A stretch of 64,000 nucleotides of DNA from Branchinecta lynchi (GCA_023053575.1 JAKZAP010000014.1:8928001-8992000); one strand, 5' to 3'; shown: positions 36,126 through 47,639, counted from the stretch's first letter. Notes: generated by a model from the letters alone, not told the origin. Translations and numbers: made by a program.

Positions 36126-36295
36126 CACTGTAAAAAGTTTTTCCGAGATAGGATTATAGTTAACTGCAGTATTTGCTACTGGGGTTAATAATATCTCTAC
36201 TGGGATAAGATTAATCCGAATTAGAAGTAATCTATCTCATTAGACACAATATTAATCCCAGTAGCAAATACTGTAAGATTTTTTTTTTTACAGTG
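36126..36295. mobile_element. Small MITE, CACTGTAAAAA-ended family, copy 2
   Basis: 170 bp. The left end reads CACTGTAAAAAGTTTTTCC and the right end CACTGTAAAAAAAAAATC on the other strand, with inner inverted halves CAGTATTTGCTACTGGG / CCCAGTAGCAAATACTG. It lies 72 bp from the DENND5 exon c donor. No clear target duplication. Confidence 0.75.
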
Positions 36296-36367
36296 CAAGG
36301 TTCAGAAAAGTTGCTGAGCCTTGAAAAAAATGGCTTCTCATACGTTGAAAACAAAAGTTAAACTTAC

Positions 36368-36579
36368 TTGTATTTTTGTATTCTTTGATCAAAAAGCTTG
36401 ACGAGCAGATGGGTCTCTCCGAATCCAATCAATATTTTCTGGTCCACAAAGGTAGTGAACATCTGACTCTCGATGAACCGTGAGAGGAAAGGAAGATGCT
36501 GTCGAGGCTGATCTGACAAAAATGCAGCTTTATCGAAGTTGTGGTTCGAATCCTGACAGCTTATCCATGACTCTTTATT
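36368..36579 (-). CDS. DENND5: DENND5-like exon c (dDENN, conserved core)
   Basis: This 212-nt exon has no Met near its start, so simple ORF finding misses it. It has acceptor CTTTTAG and donor GTAAGTT. It starts in phase 0 with NKESW, runs through NFDKAAFLSDQP and LPFLSRFIESQMF to TTFVDQKI, and ends LLVKLFDQRIQKY plus two bases. The vertebrate proteins read DKESW...NFDKASFLSDQP...[21 protein letters not shown]...LRVFDSRVDKIR, so this is the clearest match of the five. It follows exon b directly in the protein. Roles: end of dDENN, part of the module that in DENN proteins acts on Rab GTPases. A CACTGTAAAAA-ended MITE lies 72 bp past the donor. Confidence 0.93.
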
Positions 36580-37924
36580 CTAAAAGAGTAAAGCAAACTA
36601 TACAAATCATGGAGGTTTGACTTGGGACGCACCAGAATCTTTCAAAAGAAACTAATTAACCGGATATGCCACAATCCTTGCTTCACTCCAAGCTGTGACT
36701 AATGTATTTTTAAGGTAAACAGAGATTTTCAGCTACCCTAATTAGTCATTAGCAAAAGCGATAAGATCCTCGGAGACCAGACTATAATTCTTCTAACGAA
36801 ACGAAGAGGAGAGGTAGGGTAGAGCCTATAGTCCTTAGCCTAGGCTCATTGCCATCAAGTGTGTGTGGCAAATCCAGAAACACAAAATGCAGTAGCAAAC
36901 AAAGGAGGACCTTTTTCAAGGCTAAAATACAACAACCCTTAAAGAGGATTGATATGTGTGTGTAAATGACAGTTTTCTGGCACTGAGTTGTCTGAAACTG
37001 ATATTACGTCGTTTGTACCTGGGAAAATTATACCAGTAAAACAAATAAAAGAAAGCGATAATAAGATCAGTATACTATTAATTAATTAAAGATTCTCTTT
37101 CTCATTGATGTCCCACGTTACATTCGTTGTCGTAAAAAAATGTATACTTATATCTATATACTAGTTATACAATTCCTCCCAAACCTCTACATGAATAGGT
37201 CGATTTACACTTTCAACATGTCGTAAAATTGCTAAGCGAGTAACAACTCTCCTGGTTAAAGCCAGAATCTGACAGAAGGCGCTCGAATTTCCATGACGAA
37301 AACCATCGCACACAACATAGCCTGGTTGGGGTCTCAGGTCAGAATGAAGAGAATTGAAAATTCAAACCAATCAATTGTTAAAGCACTCGCCGGACAGAAT
37401 GAACAGGGACCAAATTTGAAAAGCTACAAATTCGTTGAGGCAAAAGTGAACATGGGCCCATGCGGACCAAGAAATGTATATTTTTCTTAAAGGACCTCTT
37501 GCACTACAGGAGTGCTGCGTGAAGCCGCCACCCTAAACTCCTATTTTTGGGAAATGACTTAAGGAAAAAGAGTAAAGGTTGAGATAAAATTCAGTGGAGT
37601 ATCCTGAAAGGAAGCTTAGAACCTTCACTTTCTGCTGGTACCATAGTTTACTTGTAATTGTTCAAGGCTAAGCTGGAGAACACAAAAGAATATAGGCACC
37701 CACGTGATCATGAAGTCGCCCACTTTGCTAAAAATAGTATTTTGCTACATGGTGAAGTTAGAGGCCAGCTGTTTGGTCAGAGAGGTTCCTTGACCTTTTG
37801 CAAATAACAAAATTTGCTGTTTTCTTGGAATTTGCATGATTTTTCTGGGGGTGGCAGCTTCATGATCCAAGGTGGCAGGATCATGAACCATGGCCAATTG
37901 GGGGGTGGGCGGTGCCATAGTAAG
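36580..37924. other. Intronic stretch without a recognised gene; short K-like piece
   Basis: Mostly unique-looking. 37335-37500 shares phrases with family K neighbourhoods (GTCAGGTCAGAATGAA, AAGTGAACATGGGCCCATG) and with 38640-38900. No exon seen. Confidence 0.4.
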
Positions 37925-38310
37925 GGCAGCTTCAAGCAACACTCCTGTATTTACTATTCAGCTTACAGCATTTTAAAATACTTGAATACTTTAAAACTAG
38001 GCTGCGCTTCCACCAATAGCCAGTTTTGGCTGTTTTACGCCTTTTCCGAGACCCGTTGACTTACAGCGAAAACATGGACCAAATTTACGTAACCGGTATT
38101 TTTGTTGGAAAAATTTCTCGCAGACAACCGTCGACACCGTGATACTCATCGAATGTAGCAAAACACGGCAAGTGAGAAAATCATCGTGGTTTTGTTAGAG
38201 GAGTTATAATGTAGGCCTACCGTACGAAATTGGGGTCTCCGGGTTTAGAAATATATGGAGTGATTATGGAAGTAGGTTGCGTTAGTATTATAGGTAAGAC
38301 AGGTCCTTTA
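37925..38310 (+). repeat. Family P copy 2 (unbroken)
   Basis: Forward P: TTTAAAATACTTGAATACTTTAAAACTAGGCTG (in parts), CTTTTCCGAGACCCGTTGAC, GCAAAACACGGCAAGTGAG and CGTACGAAATTGGGGTCTCC. It is intact across the point where W copy 2 split copy 1. Confidence 0.75.
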
Positions 38311-38645
38311 AAAGTATTTTTTTTACTTTGAGGTTAAGATGAGTACTTTAAGGGATGGTCAGATCTGGGAAGTGACAATTTATAAGCCAGTCTTGTTAAG
38401 TCTCCATTATTCAAGTCAAGTTTCATCGTCCTTGCACATCCGGAAGTACCTTGACTCGCGATCACCGGAATTCCGGAACCCTCTTCAACTCCTCCACAGT
38501 GCACAAATCCGGTTCGGTTTTCTCACTGACGTATCTAGTGCTTGTTCTTCCCACCAAATTTCATCCCGATCACTCCAATCTAAGCGCGTCACAATATTTC
38601 CGGTTTTCCCCTTCACCCCCACCCCACCCCACATTCATAGGCCGT
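38311..38645 (-). repeat. Family K copy 6, partial
   Basis: Reverse K blocks AAGGGATGGTCAGATCTGGG, AAGTTTCATCGTCCTTGCAC, CGCGATCACCGGAATTCCGG and CCCGATCACTCCAATC. It follows P copy 2 directly. Confidence 0.6.
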
Positions 38646-39360
38646 CAGGTCAGAATGAACTGGGACCAAATCTATGCACCGACATACGAACGGCAAGCGT
38701 ACTGTTTCTTAGACTCAAGCAGCACTTAAAAGATGAAAATGAATTAAAAGAAATAATGTTAAGGTATAACCAGAATTCAAAACTATATTTTTCTGTATTT
38801 TCAGATGTGGGCCATCCCGGTACAGTGAAACCGTTAAACGACAGAGGAGCCCTCAAATCGCGCCGGACAATATGATGAAATTCGAACCAGTCAATTGTTA
38901 AAGCACAGTACATATTACGTGTTATGAAATAGTATTAGTAACGCAAACAACAATTTAAGTTAAATAAAGTCCGATTAAACCCCCACTCTGAATGTTTGTT
39001 AATTTTTTCCTCAGTTGTTCAGCACCCTCTATCGGCCAGGTTACGGCGTTCGAAGTAATGCAACAGTTTTGCATTATTTTCATGGCCGTCCGAATATTCC
39101 AACAAAAGGAAAACAATACTAAACAACAGCTGGAAGCTCATATGGAACTTGCAAGGCTCAGTCTCGATCAGTCATTCATCGAGTGAACTTGTTTGACTAG
39201 TTTTACTGACGGTAGCCCAGTCTCTGTCATTTGGATACGCTTAGCAACTGAGTTGGATTACGGGAAATCATAATCCTGTGCATCATTTGGAAAGTGGGGG
39301 GTGTCAAAAGCCCCCCTTGCCAGTAAGTCTGCATTTGCTGATGTTTTTTATGGAGGCATA
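38646..39360. other. Stretch without a recognised gene, left flank of LINE-A
   Basis: A plus frame includes LRLKQHLKDENELKEIMLRY near 38707, coding-like but unrecognised. 39128-39160 has a K-end phrase (AGCTGGAAGCTCATATGG). No firm feature. Confidence 0.35.
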
Positions 39361-39397
39361 AATTTCACCTGAGAGCGGATTTTAAAGCAAAACAAAT

Positions 39398-40078
39398 ATG
39401 TCGTCAGTCAGCCAGAAAACGTTTGATGATGGAATGAAGGCACTGGGAAAGAAGCTAGATCTAATAATTAGCCAGCAAAAAGAGTTTGCTGTTACACTGT
39501 CGTCAATTTCGGACGAGGTTCAGATTTTGAAAAATGAATCGAAGTCTCGCGATTCGAAGATTGTCATTCTAGCAAACCAGCTTGAAGAGCAAAAGTCAAG
39601 ATGTGATGCAATCGAATCGAAATTACTCGAAATTGAAGTTAGAGACCGGAAACTCAACTTAATCATCCACGGATTACCGAAAGAAAAACATCAACAGACA
39701 GTTCTCGCGAATGTGTCAACATTGTTTTCATCGAAAATGGAAATCACGGATAACATTCAAATATCGCAGTGCTACCGGATGCCCCAAAAGTCGAACGTGT
39801 CTACCCGTAAACCGACCGCCCCTCCAGTTTTCCTTTCAGTATCCTCCGAAAAAGATATCCAATGCATTTTCAGCTCAATATCAAAGTTGAAAGGAACGGG
39901 GGTCCGGATCTGTACGGACTTGCCGACCAAACTAAACGCTGTGAGAAACGAATTACTGGCTAAGGGTAAGGAATTACGTGATAATGGATCCGTACAGCTT
40001 ACACGAGTGAAGCACAAAGGTGCCAAATTGTGGCTTGAGTACAAGTCGGATTCAGAGTCGCAGTGGGCAAAAGCGTAA
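39398..40078 (+). CDS. LINE-A ORF1 protein (coiled coil plus RNA-binding-like region)
   Basis: 226 codons, intact. Residues about 10-85 form a heptad-rich coiled coil (LGKKLDLIISQQKEF, ISDEVQILKNESKSRDSKI, NQLEEQKSRCDAIESKLLE). From about residue 86 comes RKLNLIIHGLPKE, the start of an RRM-like fold common to ORF1 proteins of LINEs, and the C-terminal part GVRICTDLPTKLNAVRNELL...GAKLWLEYKSD is of the same type. Such proteins coat element RNA. The start ATG opens the frame shortly after a stop-rich leader; the assembly gap and ORF2 follow. Confidence 0.75.
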   Translation: MSSVSQKTFDDGMKALGKKLDLIISQQKEFAVTLSSISDEVQILKNESKSRDSKIVILANQLEEQKSRCDAIESKLLEIEVRDRKLNLIIHGLPKEKHQQTVLANVSTLFSSKMEITDNIQISQCYRMPQKSNVSTRKPTAPPVFLSVSSEKDIQCIFSSISKLKGTGVRICTDLPTKLNAVRNELLAKGKELRDNGSVQLTRVKHKGAKLWLEYKSDSESQWAKA

Positions 40079-40234
40079 GAAACAGCAGAGGCGACTAGTG
40101 TGAAAACATTAGGTCTATCCCGCTCTTGATTGGTAATTTTTGCATTTTTGTGTTTGTGTGATGTCGATTATCTACTTTCGTGTGTTACTTAGGCTAGTTC
40201 GGTTCAAGTTTGCCTTCATTATTTCTGCCCCAGT

Positions 40235-40334
40235 NNNNNNNNNNNNNNNNNNNNNNNNNNNNNNNNNNNNNNNNNNNNNNNNNNNNNNNNNNNNNNNNNN
40301 NNNNNNNNNNNNNNNNNNNNNNNNNNNNNNNNNN
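40235..40334. other. Assembly gap (100 N)
   Basis: Exactly 100 N, the usual placeholder for a gap of unknown size. It lies between ORF1 and ORF2 of LINE-A; translated frames across it are not meaningful. Confidence 1.
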
Positions 40335-40468
40335 TATTTCCGTTACAGCTATACCAACTCAACATAAGTTTACTCGAAGGATGGCAAGTTTTCATGACCA
40401 TCAGTGGGACGGGCTCGTTGTCGCGCGGATTTGCTGGCACGAGGTAGGATCTTTCCGACTCTTTTTAT

Positions 40469-40920
40469 TTGACATTTAAGTTTGCGGTTGCGGGGGGTGC
40501 CGATAGGCTGGCAGCTTTAAAGGGGGAACCTCTTAACCTTTCATTATTTTCTGAAACTTTTAATATTTTTGGCCAGAGAGAAAATAACACTTTTTCAGAA
40601 ATAAAACAATCATTGTATGTTTCTCCTGATGAAATAAACAGACTTGAAAATAATTCAAAGAGAATTGGATTTATGAACATACAGGGACTCGCCAGTTCTA
40701 TTGATGAACTAACAAGATTATTGCCAAGAAATCAAATTGATATTTTGGGAATTTGTGAAACATTTATTAATGATGCGACAAAACATAATGTTAAAATTCC
40801 GGGATATAACTTCATTAATAAAAATCGACAAGTCCATGGAAAAGGTGGGCTTGGTTTATTTTTGAAAGAAGGAGTACAATTTAAACGTATGCCAGAGCTT
40901 GAAAAATATGACGTTGAAAA
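40469..40920 (+). pseudogene. LINE-A ORF2, endonuclease first part
   Basis: Open frame with the beginning of an APE-type endonuclease: RIGFMNIQGLASSIDEL (about residues 66-82), then IDILGICETFIND with the catalytic Glu (about 90-102), and GKGGLGLFLKEG. It ends in frame at EKYDVEK, where the foldback element begins. The downstream remainder starts at 48131 with VCEILAVEC. Without the insertion the frame would run straight through. Confidence 0.8.
40913..40920 (+). repeat. Target-site duplication, left (GTTGAAAA)
   Basis: GTTGAAAA directly before the foldback element; the same 8 bp follow it at 48123-48130. If a ninth base is counted the copies differ (G versus A). Confidence 0.85.
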
Positions 40921-41371
40921 GGGGTCCCGTCAGTACCGCAACACGTCAGTTGACATAAACGTCAGTTCGCCACAGAATTCCGTCAGTACGCCAACATTTT
41001 CCGACAGTTCGCCTACACGTCAGTTGACCCCCAAAAATCCGTCAGTTGATCAACACGTCACTTCATCAACACGTCAGTTGACCAACGCGTCAGTTGGCCA
41101 ACACGTCAGTTGCCCTACACGTCAGTTGACCAAACGTCAGTTCGCCTACTGTCAGTTGACATAAACGTCAGTAGACCTACACGTCAGTTCACCTAATCCT
41201 AAAATCCGACAGTTCAGCTACACGTCAGTTCGCCTACCGTCAGTTCGCCTACCGTCACTTCACATAAGCGTCAGTTGGTATAAACGTCAGTTGACATAAA
41301 CGTCAGTTGGCATAAACGTCAGTTGGCATAAACGTCAGTTGGTATAAACGTCAGTTGGCATAAACGTCAGT
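40921..41371 (+). repeat. Foldback left arm: about 27 tandem 16-bp units
   Basis: Units of CGTCAGTT plus a variable 8 bp (GACATAAA, GGCATAAA, CGCCTACA, GACCAACA). The inner end is very regular (seven near-identical units at about 41270-41371), the outer end is diverged. Every unit holds a TGACG core on the other strand. Confidence 0.9.
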
Positions 41372-41720
41372 TCACACACATTTTCTGGAAGTTTGCTCAC
41401 ATGTTGTTGTCGACGGGATAGTTACGGAAGCTCGCCCAGGGGATTAATAAGAGAAGCCGACTATTCACTTTTAATGAGGGCAAAAATTAAGTCAGGAGCC
41501 TCTCGTCAATTCTGACAGTTTTGGTTCACGTTACGAAAGAAAGAATACGGTTGGTAGAAACCAGGGAAAACTCTCATTGTAATTGATAGCTTCGCTAAGC
41601 TGGGGTCAGGGAGGCGAATAAGGACAGTCGGTTCTGATAAATGTATTTTGAAGAGAGCTAGCTTACAACTTCAAGATATAAATACTAATTGCTGGGCAAC
41701 TAAAACAAAATTAGAATTTT
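41372..41720. other. Foldback inner left arm and unassigned sequence
   Basis: 41435-41461 (CCCAGGGGATTAATAAGAG, GAAGCCGAC) is inverted at 47521-47547, and AATGAGGGCAAAA at about 41477 matches TTTTACCCTCAT near 47500 on the other strand. The rest has no gene. Confidence 0.6.
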
Positions 41721-42940
41721 TATGGCACTTGCAGCTCCGCCATATACCGATCACTTTTTGGTCGGTCGGTCCACTGTTCTCGAGTAGGGTACTTCCAGAA
41801 GTTCTAGGACGATGAAACTTGGCAAGCATATTAGGGACCCGACCAAACTAGCTTGGAAATAGTCACTTAACCGATCAGACCATCGTGGAGGGAGGGGGAG
41901 GTGGCGGAATCCAGAAAACAGGGGCATGCATAACTTTCGAAGAGGTGATCGGATCTTAATGAAACTTGATATCTGGAAAGACCTTGTGTCTCAGATATCT
42001 CATATCAAGTCCGGACCGGATCCGATGAATCGGGGGGGGGGGAGTTGGAGGGGGGAACTGGAAATCGTGTGAAACTCTTAGAGTGGAGCGATCCGGATGA
42101 AACTTAGTGGCAAGAACAAGCTCTAGATAAACAACTGACAGAACTGGATCGGATTCGGACACTATGGGGGGAGCTGGAGGGGGGTTCCGGAATTCCGGCG
42201 ATCCGTAGTTAATGTACTTCTAGGTGGACTAGGACGATAAAACTTGGTAGGCATATCAGGGACCCGACCAGATTAACTTGGAAACAGTCACTCCCCCATC
42301 CGACAGTCGCGGGGGAGGGGGAGACGGCGGAATCCGGGAATTAGTGGCATGCATAACTTTCGAACGGGTTATCGGATCTTAATGAAACTTGATATCTTGA
42401 AAGATCCCATGTCTCAGATGTCCCGTTTCAAGTCCGGGCTAGATCCGATCAACTGGGAGGGGGGGTCGGAGGGGAGAACCGGAAATCTTGTGACGCACAT
42501 AGAGTGGAGCGATCACGATGAAACTTGGTGGGAAGTACAGGCACAAGTCCTAGGTACGTTACTGACAGAATCGAACCGGATTCGAGGGGGAAGGGGGGGG
42601 GGGTGTCCGGAATTCCGGTGATCGTGAGTTAAGGTACTTCCAGATGTGCTAGGACCATAACACTTTGCTAGAGTATTAGAAACTTGACATCATTGGGTTA
42701 GAGATCACCATTCCTTAAAGAACTCATCTTAACCGCAAAATACAAAAAACACTTTTAAGCAAAATTTACTTTTTCACGATCGCCATGTACATGATCCTTT
42801 TTGCCTCAAGGGTTTTTCTTAGAAATTAATTTTCAGCACCCTTATAGTGCGAATCTTAACCAAAAAGTGGAAACAATACTTCTGACCATCACTTTCATCT
42901 GACCCAGTCTTGCAAGTGCCATTTAAGCTTCCAGCTCTTA
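41721..42940 (+). repeat. Family K copy 7 (in foldback interior)
   Basis: A complete-looking forward K. It starts TATGGCACTTGCAGCTCCGCC / ATATACCGATCAC and contains two rounds of the about 480-bp unit (GGTACTTCCAGA, CTAGGACGATGAAACTTGGC, GGGACCCGACCA, CATAACTTTCGAA, CGGATCTTAATGAAACTTG). It ends GTCTTGCAAGTGCCAT...CCAGCTCTTA. Confidence 0.75.
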
Positions 42941-44012
42941 CTTTTGGGATCCCAAAACGTAAGTGGAGGGATACCTATGACATCGCAAAAGTTGTCCGTC
43001 TGTCTGTCCGTCCGTCTGTAAGCACGATAACTCTCGAAGGGAATGAGATATTTTGATGAAACTTGGTGTGAGGATTCGTTGGGTCGTCGGACAAGTCAAT
43101 TTCGAAGATGGGCTTTGTAGCCCTACATTTAGGGGTGGGGGAGGGGTTTCAAATTAAGGTGCAAACAAAATATTTTGAAACAGCTAATGTGATAGTCGAT
43201 TATGGGGTAAGAAGACATGCTGAACACGATGGTGAAAATCATTTTGTTATCGAACAAGTAGTTCGCCCGGAATCCGGCGCAAACCCGAAAGTTTGTTAAA
43301 AGTAAAAGTTTTATTGTAAGCTGATTAGATGTTCGATTTAGGGGTAGGAAGACACGCTGAACACGGTGGTGAAAACCATTTTCTCGACGGACAAGTATTT
43401 CTACCGGAATCCGGCCCAAACCGGAAAGTTTGTTAAAATTAAAAGTTTTAGTTGAAGTTGATTAGATGTTCGATTTAGGGCAAGAAGACATGCTGAACAC
43501 TTGTGTGAAAACAATTTTCTATCCAGACATGTAGTTCGCCCGGAATCCGGCCAAAACCGGAAAATTGGTAGAAGTTAAAGTTTTATTTCTAGTTGATTAG
43601 ATAACAAGGGGTAAGAAGAGATGCTGAATCCGTGTGTGACTATCATATTTTACCCGGACATATAGTTCAACCGGAATCCGGCTGGACTCGGAAAATGTGT
43701 TATAAGCTAAATTTTTATTTGAAGTTGACTAGATGTTCATTATTGGGGAAAGAAGATACCCAGAGTTCATTTTTGAGCTTTCTTTTTTTTGCCGGACAAT
43801 TAGTTCTGGAGTTTGGCCGAAATCGGGAAATTGGCGGTAGTGGTAGGAAGTTTTTCTCAGATGATTAGCTATTTGGCCTTAATCTGTTTCTGAATTTTAA
43901 TTGTAAGAATGTTCAAGGAGTCTGGCGATGACTGGATCTGGCTAAGACTAGACCCAGTTGTCTGGATCAGATATTGAATTTTTGGGATCCCATCCAAACC
44001 TTTGGTCTTGTT
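42941..44012 (+). repeat. Family W copy 6 (in foldback interior)
   Basis: Full-length forward W: CTTTTGGGATCCCAAAACG, CCGTCTGTCTGTCCGTCCG, ATAACTCTCGAAGGGAATG, TTTAGGGGTGGGGGAGGGG, five tandem units, and the end TTTGGGATCCCATCCAAACC, TTTGGTCTTGTT. It begins immediately at the K copy 7 terminus. Confidence 0.85.
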
Positions 44013-44368
44013 TTTCATCGCTGAGGGATAGCTAGGCCTATGAGACTAATGATTGCGTCATCAGTTCACACAAAATATGTTTTTGGAACATAAACTTTTG
44101 AAATCCACGATGAGTTGACTATTTCCCCACGATGGTCGGATCGGGTAGTAAGCGACTTAGGGTTTTTACAGAAAACACATACATCTTAAAAAATTTTGTC
44201 TGCGACACACTTTTGTTTGGAAAGTAATCTGGTCGATTTTTACCATGAAGGAGTCTGATTTTCGAAATTTTTGACTGCGGCATAAAGTTTTAAAACAGTC
44301 TGGTTCACTCTGTGTTAAAACTGTCTGTATTTAAGTAGACAAATATTTATTTTCCATTTTTTTTTTGT

Positions 44369-44509
44369 AAATAATGCATACAGCGGGTACGTCAGTTACG
44401 ATGCTTTGGCAGCGATATTTGGCCCTTCTTGGCAAGGGTCCTCGTCAGGCTGTCAATGTTCATCCCTGCCAATGAATGGTAGCAGACGTACCCGTTGTAT
44501 GCATTATTT
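44369..44509. mobile_element. 141-bp MITE with 25-bp inverted ends
   Basis: The left end is AAATAATGCATACAGCGGG then TACGTC; the right end, on the other strand, is AAATAATGCATACAACGGG then TACGTC. One mismatch. No repeat duplication at the flanks is obvious. Confidence 0.7.
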
Positions 44510-44556
44510 GAATATATTTTTCAAAGTCAGCTTGGGCTCAAGGAATATTTTTTTTT

Positions 44557-45949
44557 CATGGCACTTGCAGCCTCTGGCTCAAGTGCCATATACCGATCAT
44601 AATTCCGTCCGTCGGTCGGTCCGGTTTTTTTGTCACATTTTTTCGAATTAGGGTACTTCCCTATGTACTAGGACAATGAAACTTGGCAGGCATATCAGCA
44701 ACCCAACCAAACTAACCTGGAAATAATCAGTTTCCCAATCCGACCATATTGGGGGAGTGGAGGGCGGTGCGAACTTGAAAATTGAGGGCAGTTTGTCACA
44801 CTTTTTCGAGTTCGGGTACTTCCCGATGTGCTAGGACCATGAAACTTGGCAGGCGTATCAGGGACCCGACCAAACAAACTTAGAAATAATCAGTTTTCCG
44901 ATCCGACCATCTCGGGGGGGGGGGAGGGCGGGGGAATCCGGGAAATTGAGCAGTGTGTAACTTCCGAACGGGTGATCGGATTGGAATGAGACTTAATAAC
45001 TGAATAGATTATATATGTCTGATGTCCCGTTTAAAGTCTTGACCAGATTCGATAGCTAGGGGGAGTTGGGGGGGGGGGCCGGAAATCTCGAGAAACGGTT
45101 AGAATGGAGGGATAGGAATGAAACTTACTGAGAAGAACAAACATCTGCTCCAGGTTAATCTTTTACACAGTTGGACTGGATCCGGACACTTGGGGGGTGG
45201 GGGTGTAGGGGGTTTCCCGGCATTCCAGTTTCTGGGGATTTTCATGACGTAACTTGGCAGGCATATCAGGGACCCGTTCAAACTGACTTGGAAATAAAAA
45301 ACAAATCTTCGATATGATAATCTTAGGGGGGAGTGGAAGGAGGGAAATCCTGAATATTGAGTCATGCGCAACTTTGGAACGGGCGATCGGATTCGAGTGA
45401 AATTTAATAAATGAACAGAGGACATATCCCTGTGGCGATCTTCGTCATTTCCGGAACGGATCCGACAACTGTTGAGGGGGGGGATACTAGACCCGCTTAG
45501 ACTGGTGTGATCGGGATCGAACATTGTAGAATAACAAACAGATGCTCTGGGCATCATTTACAGAACCGGATTGGCTCCGGGTATTGTGGGTGGAGTTGGA
45601 GGGGGGGGGGGTCTGGGATTCCGGTGATCGCGAGTTAAGGTACTTCCAGATGAGCTAGGACGACGAAACTTCGCTGGAATATTAGATATTCAACAAGATT
45701 TGCTTATAAATAGCTACTTCCCAAATCCGATTATTACCGTATCAACCTTGACCGCAAAGTAAGAAAAATACTTTTAAGCAAAATATGTATGTTCATGGTC
45801 CCCATCAGCCAAGTGTAATTTTTGCCTCAAGGGTTTTGCTTACAAATGAAGTTCTAGCCCCCTTACAGCGCGCATCTTAACCGCAAAGTTCTTTTGATGA
45901 AAAATATATCTTAACCCCTGCAAGTACCATATGAGCTTACAGCTCTTGT
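44557..45949 (+). repeat. Family K copy 8 (in foldback interior)
   Basis: Starts CATGGCACTTGCAGCC...CAAGTGCCATATACCGATC, holds more than two K units with poly-G runs (about 44913, 45069, 45600), and ends CAAGTACCATATGAGC...AGCTCTTG. Same orientation as copy 7. Confidence 0.75.
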
Positions 45950-46229
45950 TTTGTTTTTATGAATTTTTCGGAACTATTGGAATAATAGCTATTTCTGGGG
46001 AGAAAATTTATTGATGTTAGGCTCTAATGTGGATAATGTGGCTCTATATTAGAAACTTTTTATTTTAGCAGACAGAAATATATTTTTTTTACTTTTTTTA
46101 TTTATTCTGAAGGGGGAGCTTGAAAGTAAAAGGCTCATTAAGAACTAACTTGTGAATGGGACTGGTGATTGCATTACTATCAATTAACAGAAAATTCTAG
46201 TTTTATCTACTATTCTGGAGGGCTACTAC
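45950..46229. other. Unassigned spacer
   Basis: AT-rich sequence between K copy 8 and W copy 7. No gene. Confidence 0.35.
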
Positions 46230-47260
46230 TTTTTGGGATCCCGCACCTATGACTTCGTAAGAGTTGGCCGTCTCTCCTCTGTTAGCACGATAACTCTCGT
46301 AGGGGTTGAGATATTTCGTTCAAATTTGGCAGAAAGAATCTTTGGGTCAAAGTACAGGTCAATTTCGAAGATGGGGTCTGTAGCCTTATATTTAGGGGTC
46401 GGGAGGGGGTCAATTTAAGGGACGAAAAAATATTTTAGAATCTAATAAGATAATCGATTCAGAGATAAGGAGAAATGCTGATCCGAATATGAGAATTATT
46501 TTCTCGCCGGACAAGTAGTTCACCGTGAATCCGGCAAAAACAGGAAAATTTCTGAAAAAGAAATGTTTAATCTGAAGTAAATTAGAGGTTCAATTTAGGG
46601 GTAAGAAGACACACTGAACACGTATTAAACATTTTTTTTTTTCGCCGGACAAGTAGTTCGCCTGGGATCCGGCCCAAACCGGAAAATTTGTATAACATAA
46701 AAGTTGTATTTGAGCTTGATTAGATGTTCGATTCAGGCTTAAGAAGACATGCTGCATCCGCATATGGCAATTATTTTCTACCCGGACATATTCTCCCGGA
46801 ATCCGGCTGAAAAAGTAAAGTTTTGAAAAAGTAAACGTTTTTTATCTGAAGTTGATTAGAGGATGGGTGTAGTGGTAAGGAGGCATGCTGAACTTATGTG
46901 TCAATATTCCACGCCGGACAAATAGTTCGGGCTCCGGCCAAAACCTGAAGATTCGTCAAAAGTTAAAGTTTTATCTGTAGTATATTGTAAGGTAGAATAT
47001 GTACATAACGGACAAGAAGCTCGCCAAGAACCAGGCAGAAACCGGAAAATATGTGAGCAGTAAGGCAGCTGGAAGTTTTGATCAATTTCGTCAAAGTATA
47101 CACGACTCATAGGAGTAAACACGCAAGCTGAATCCACGTCTCTCTATTTCTAAATTCCAGTTAAAACTGGTTGGCGAAGACCGGATATTTATCTACAAGA
47201 TCCAACTGTCTGGATCAGATATGAAATTTGTGGGATCCCGTCGAAACCTTTGGTCTTGTT
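46230..47260 (+). repeat. Family W copy 7 (in foldback interior)
   Basis: Forward W starting CTTTTTGGGATCCCGCACC, more diverged than copies 6 and 8 in the CCGTCCGT block (reduced to GGCCGTCTCTCCTCTG), with six internal units and the end TGGGATCCCGTCGAAACC, TTTGGTCTTGTT. Confidence 0.8.
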
Positions 47261-47639
47261 TGAAGACAATAGAGGAAGCACTGGCCAAGAGCCAAGAGAA
47301 AAGAGTTTGTCCCTCATTCCGGTACCCTTTCGGAAAAGATTGAGAATCACTGGCACATTTTGGTCCTTCACCTTGCGATGGTTGCTAAGCCCTTATTTGT
47401 GTTTAATTATACGTTCACCTCATATTTTTCAGTTTTCGTTTGACTAGCCCCGTCTGCCGCATCTGATTGCAAGCTCCCGGTGATTCTTAACTAATTTTAC
47501 CCTCATCAATATGCACAAATGTCGGCTTCTTTTTATTAATCCCCTGGGTTTTATTCCCTCTGCTTAATTGCTTTCGGTGACCCAGTCGACTTCGAACTAA
47601 TAGGCGGGTCTGAATCTCTGGGGGTGGTGACGGATTTTG

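Noticed and set aside
36540..36556. GGTTCGAATCC, resembling a tRNA T-loop / B box
   Set aside because: It lies inside DENND5 exon c on the coding strand's complement and has no acceptor stem, D-arm or anticodon arm around it.
40140..40479. Open frames spanning 40235-40334
   Set aside because: They run through 100 N of an assembly gap and have no meaning.
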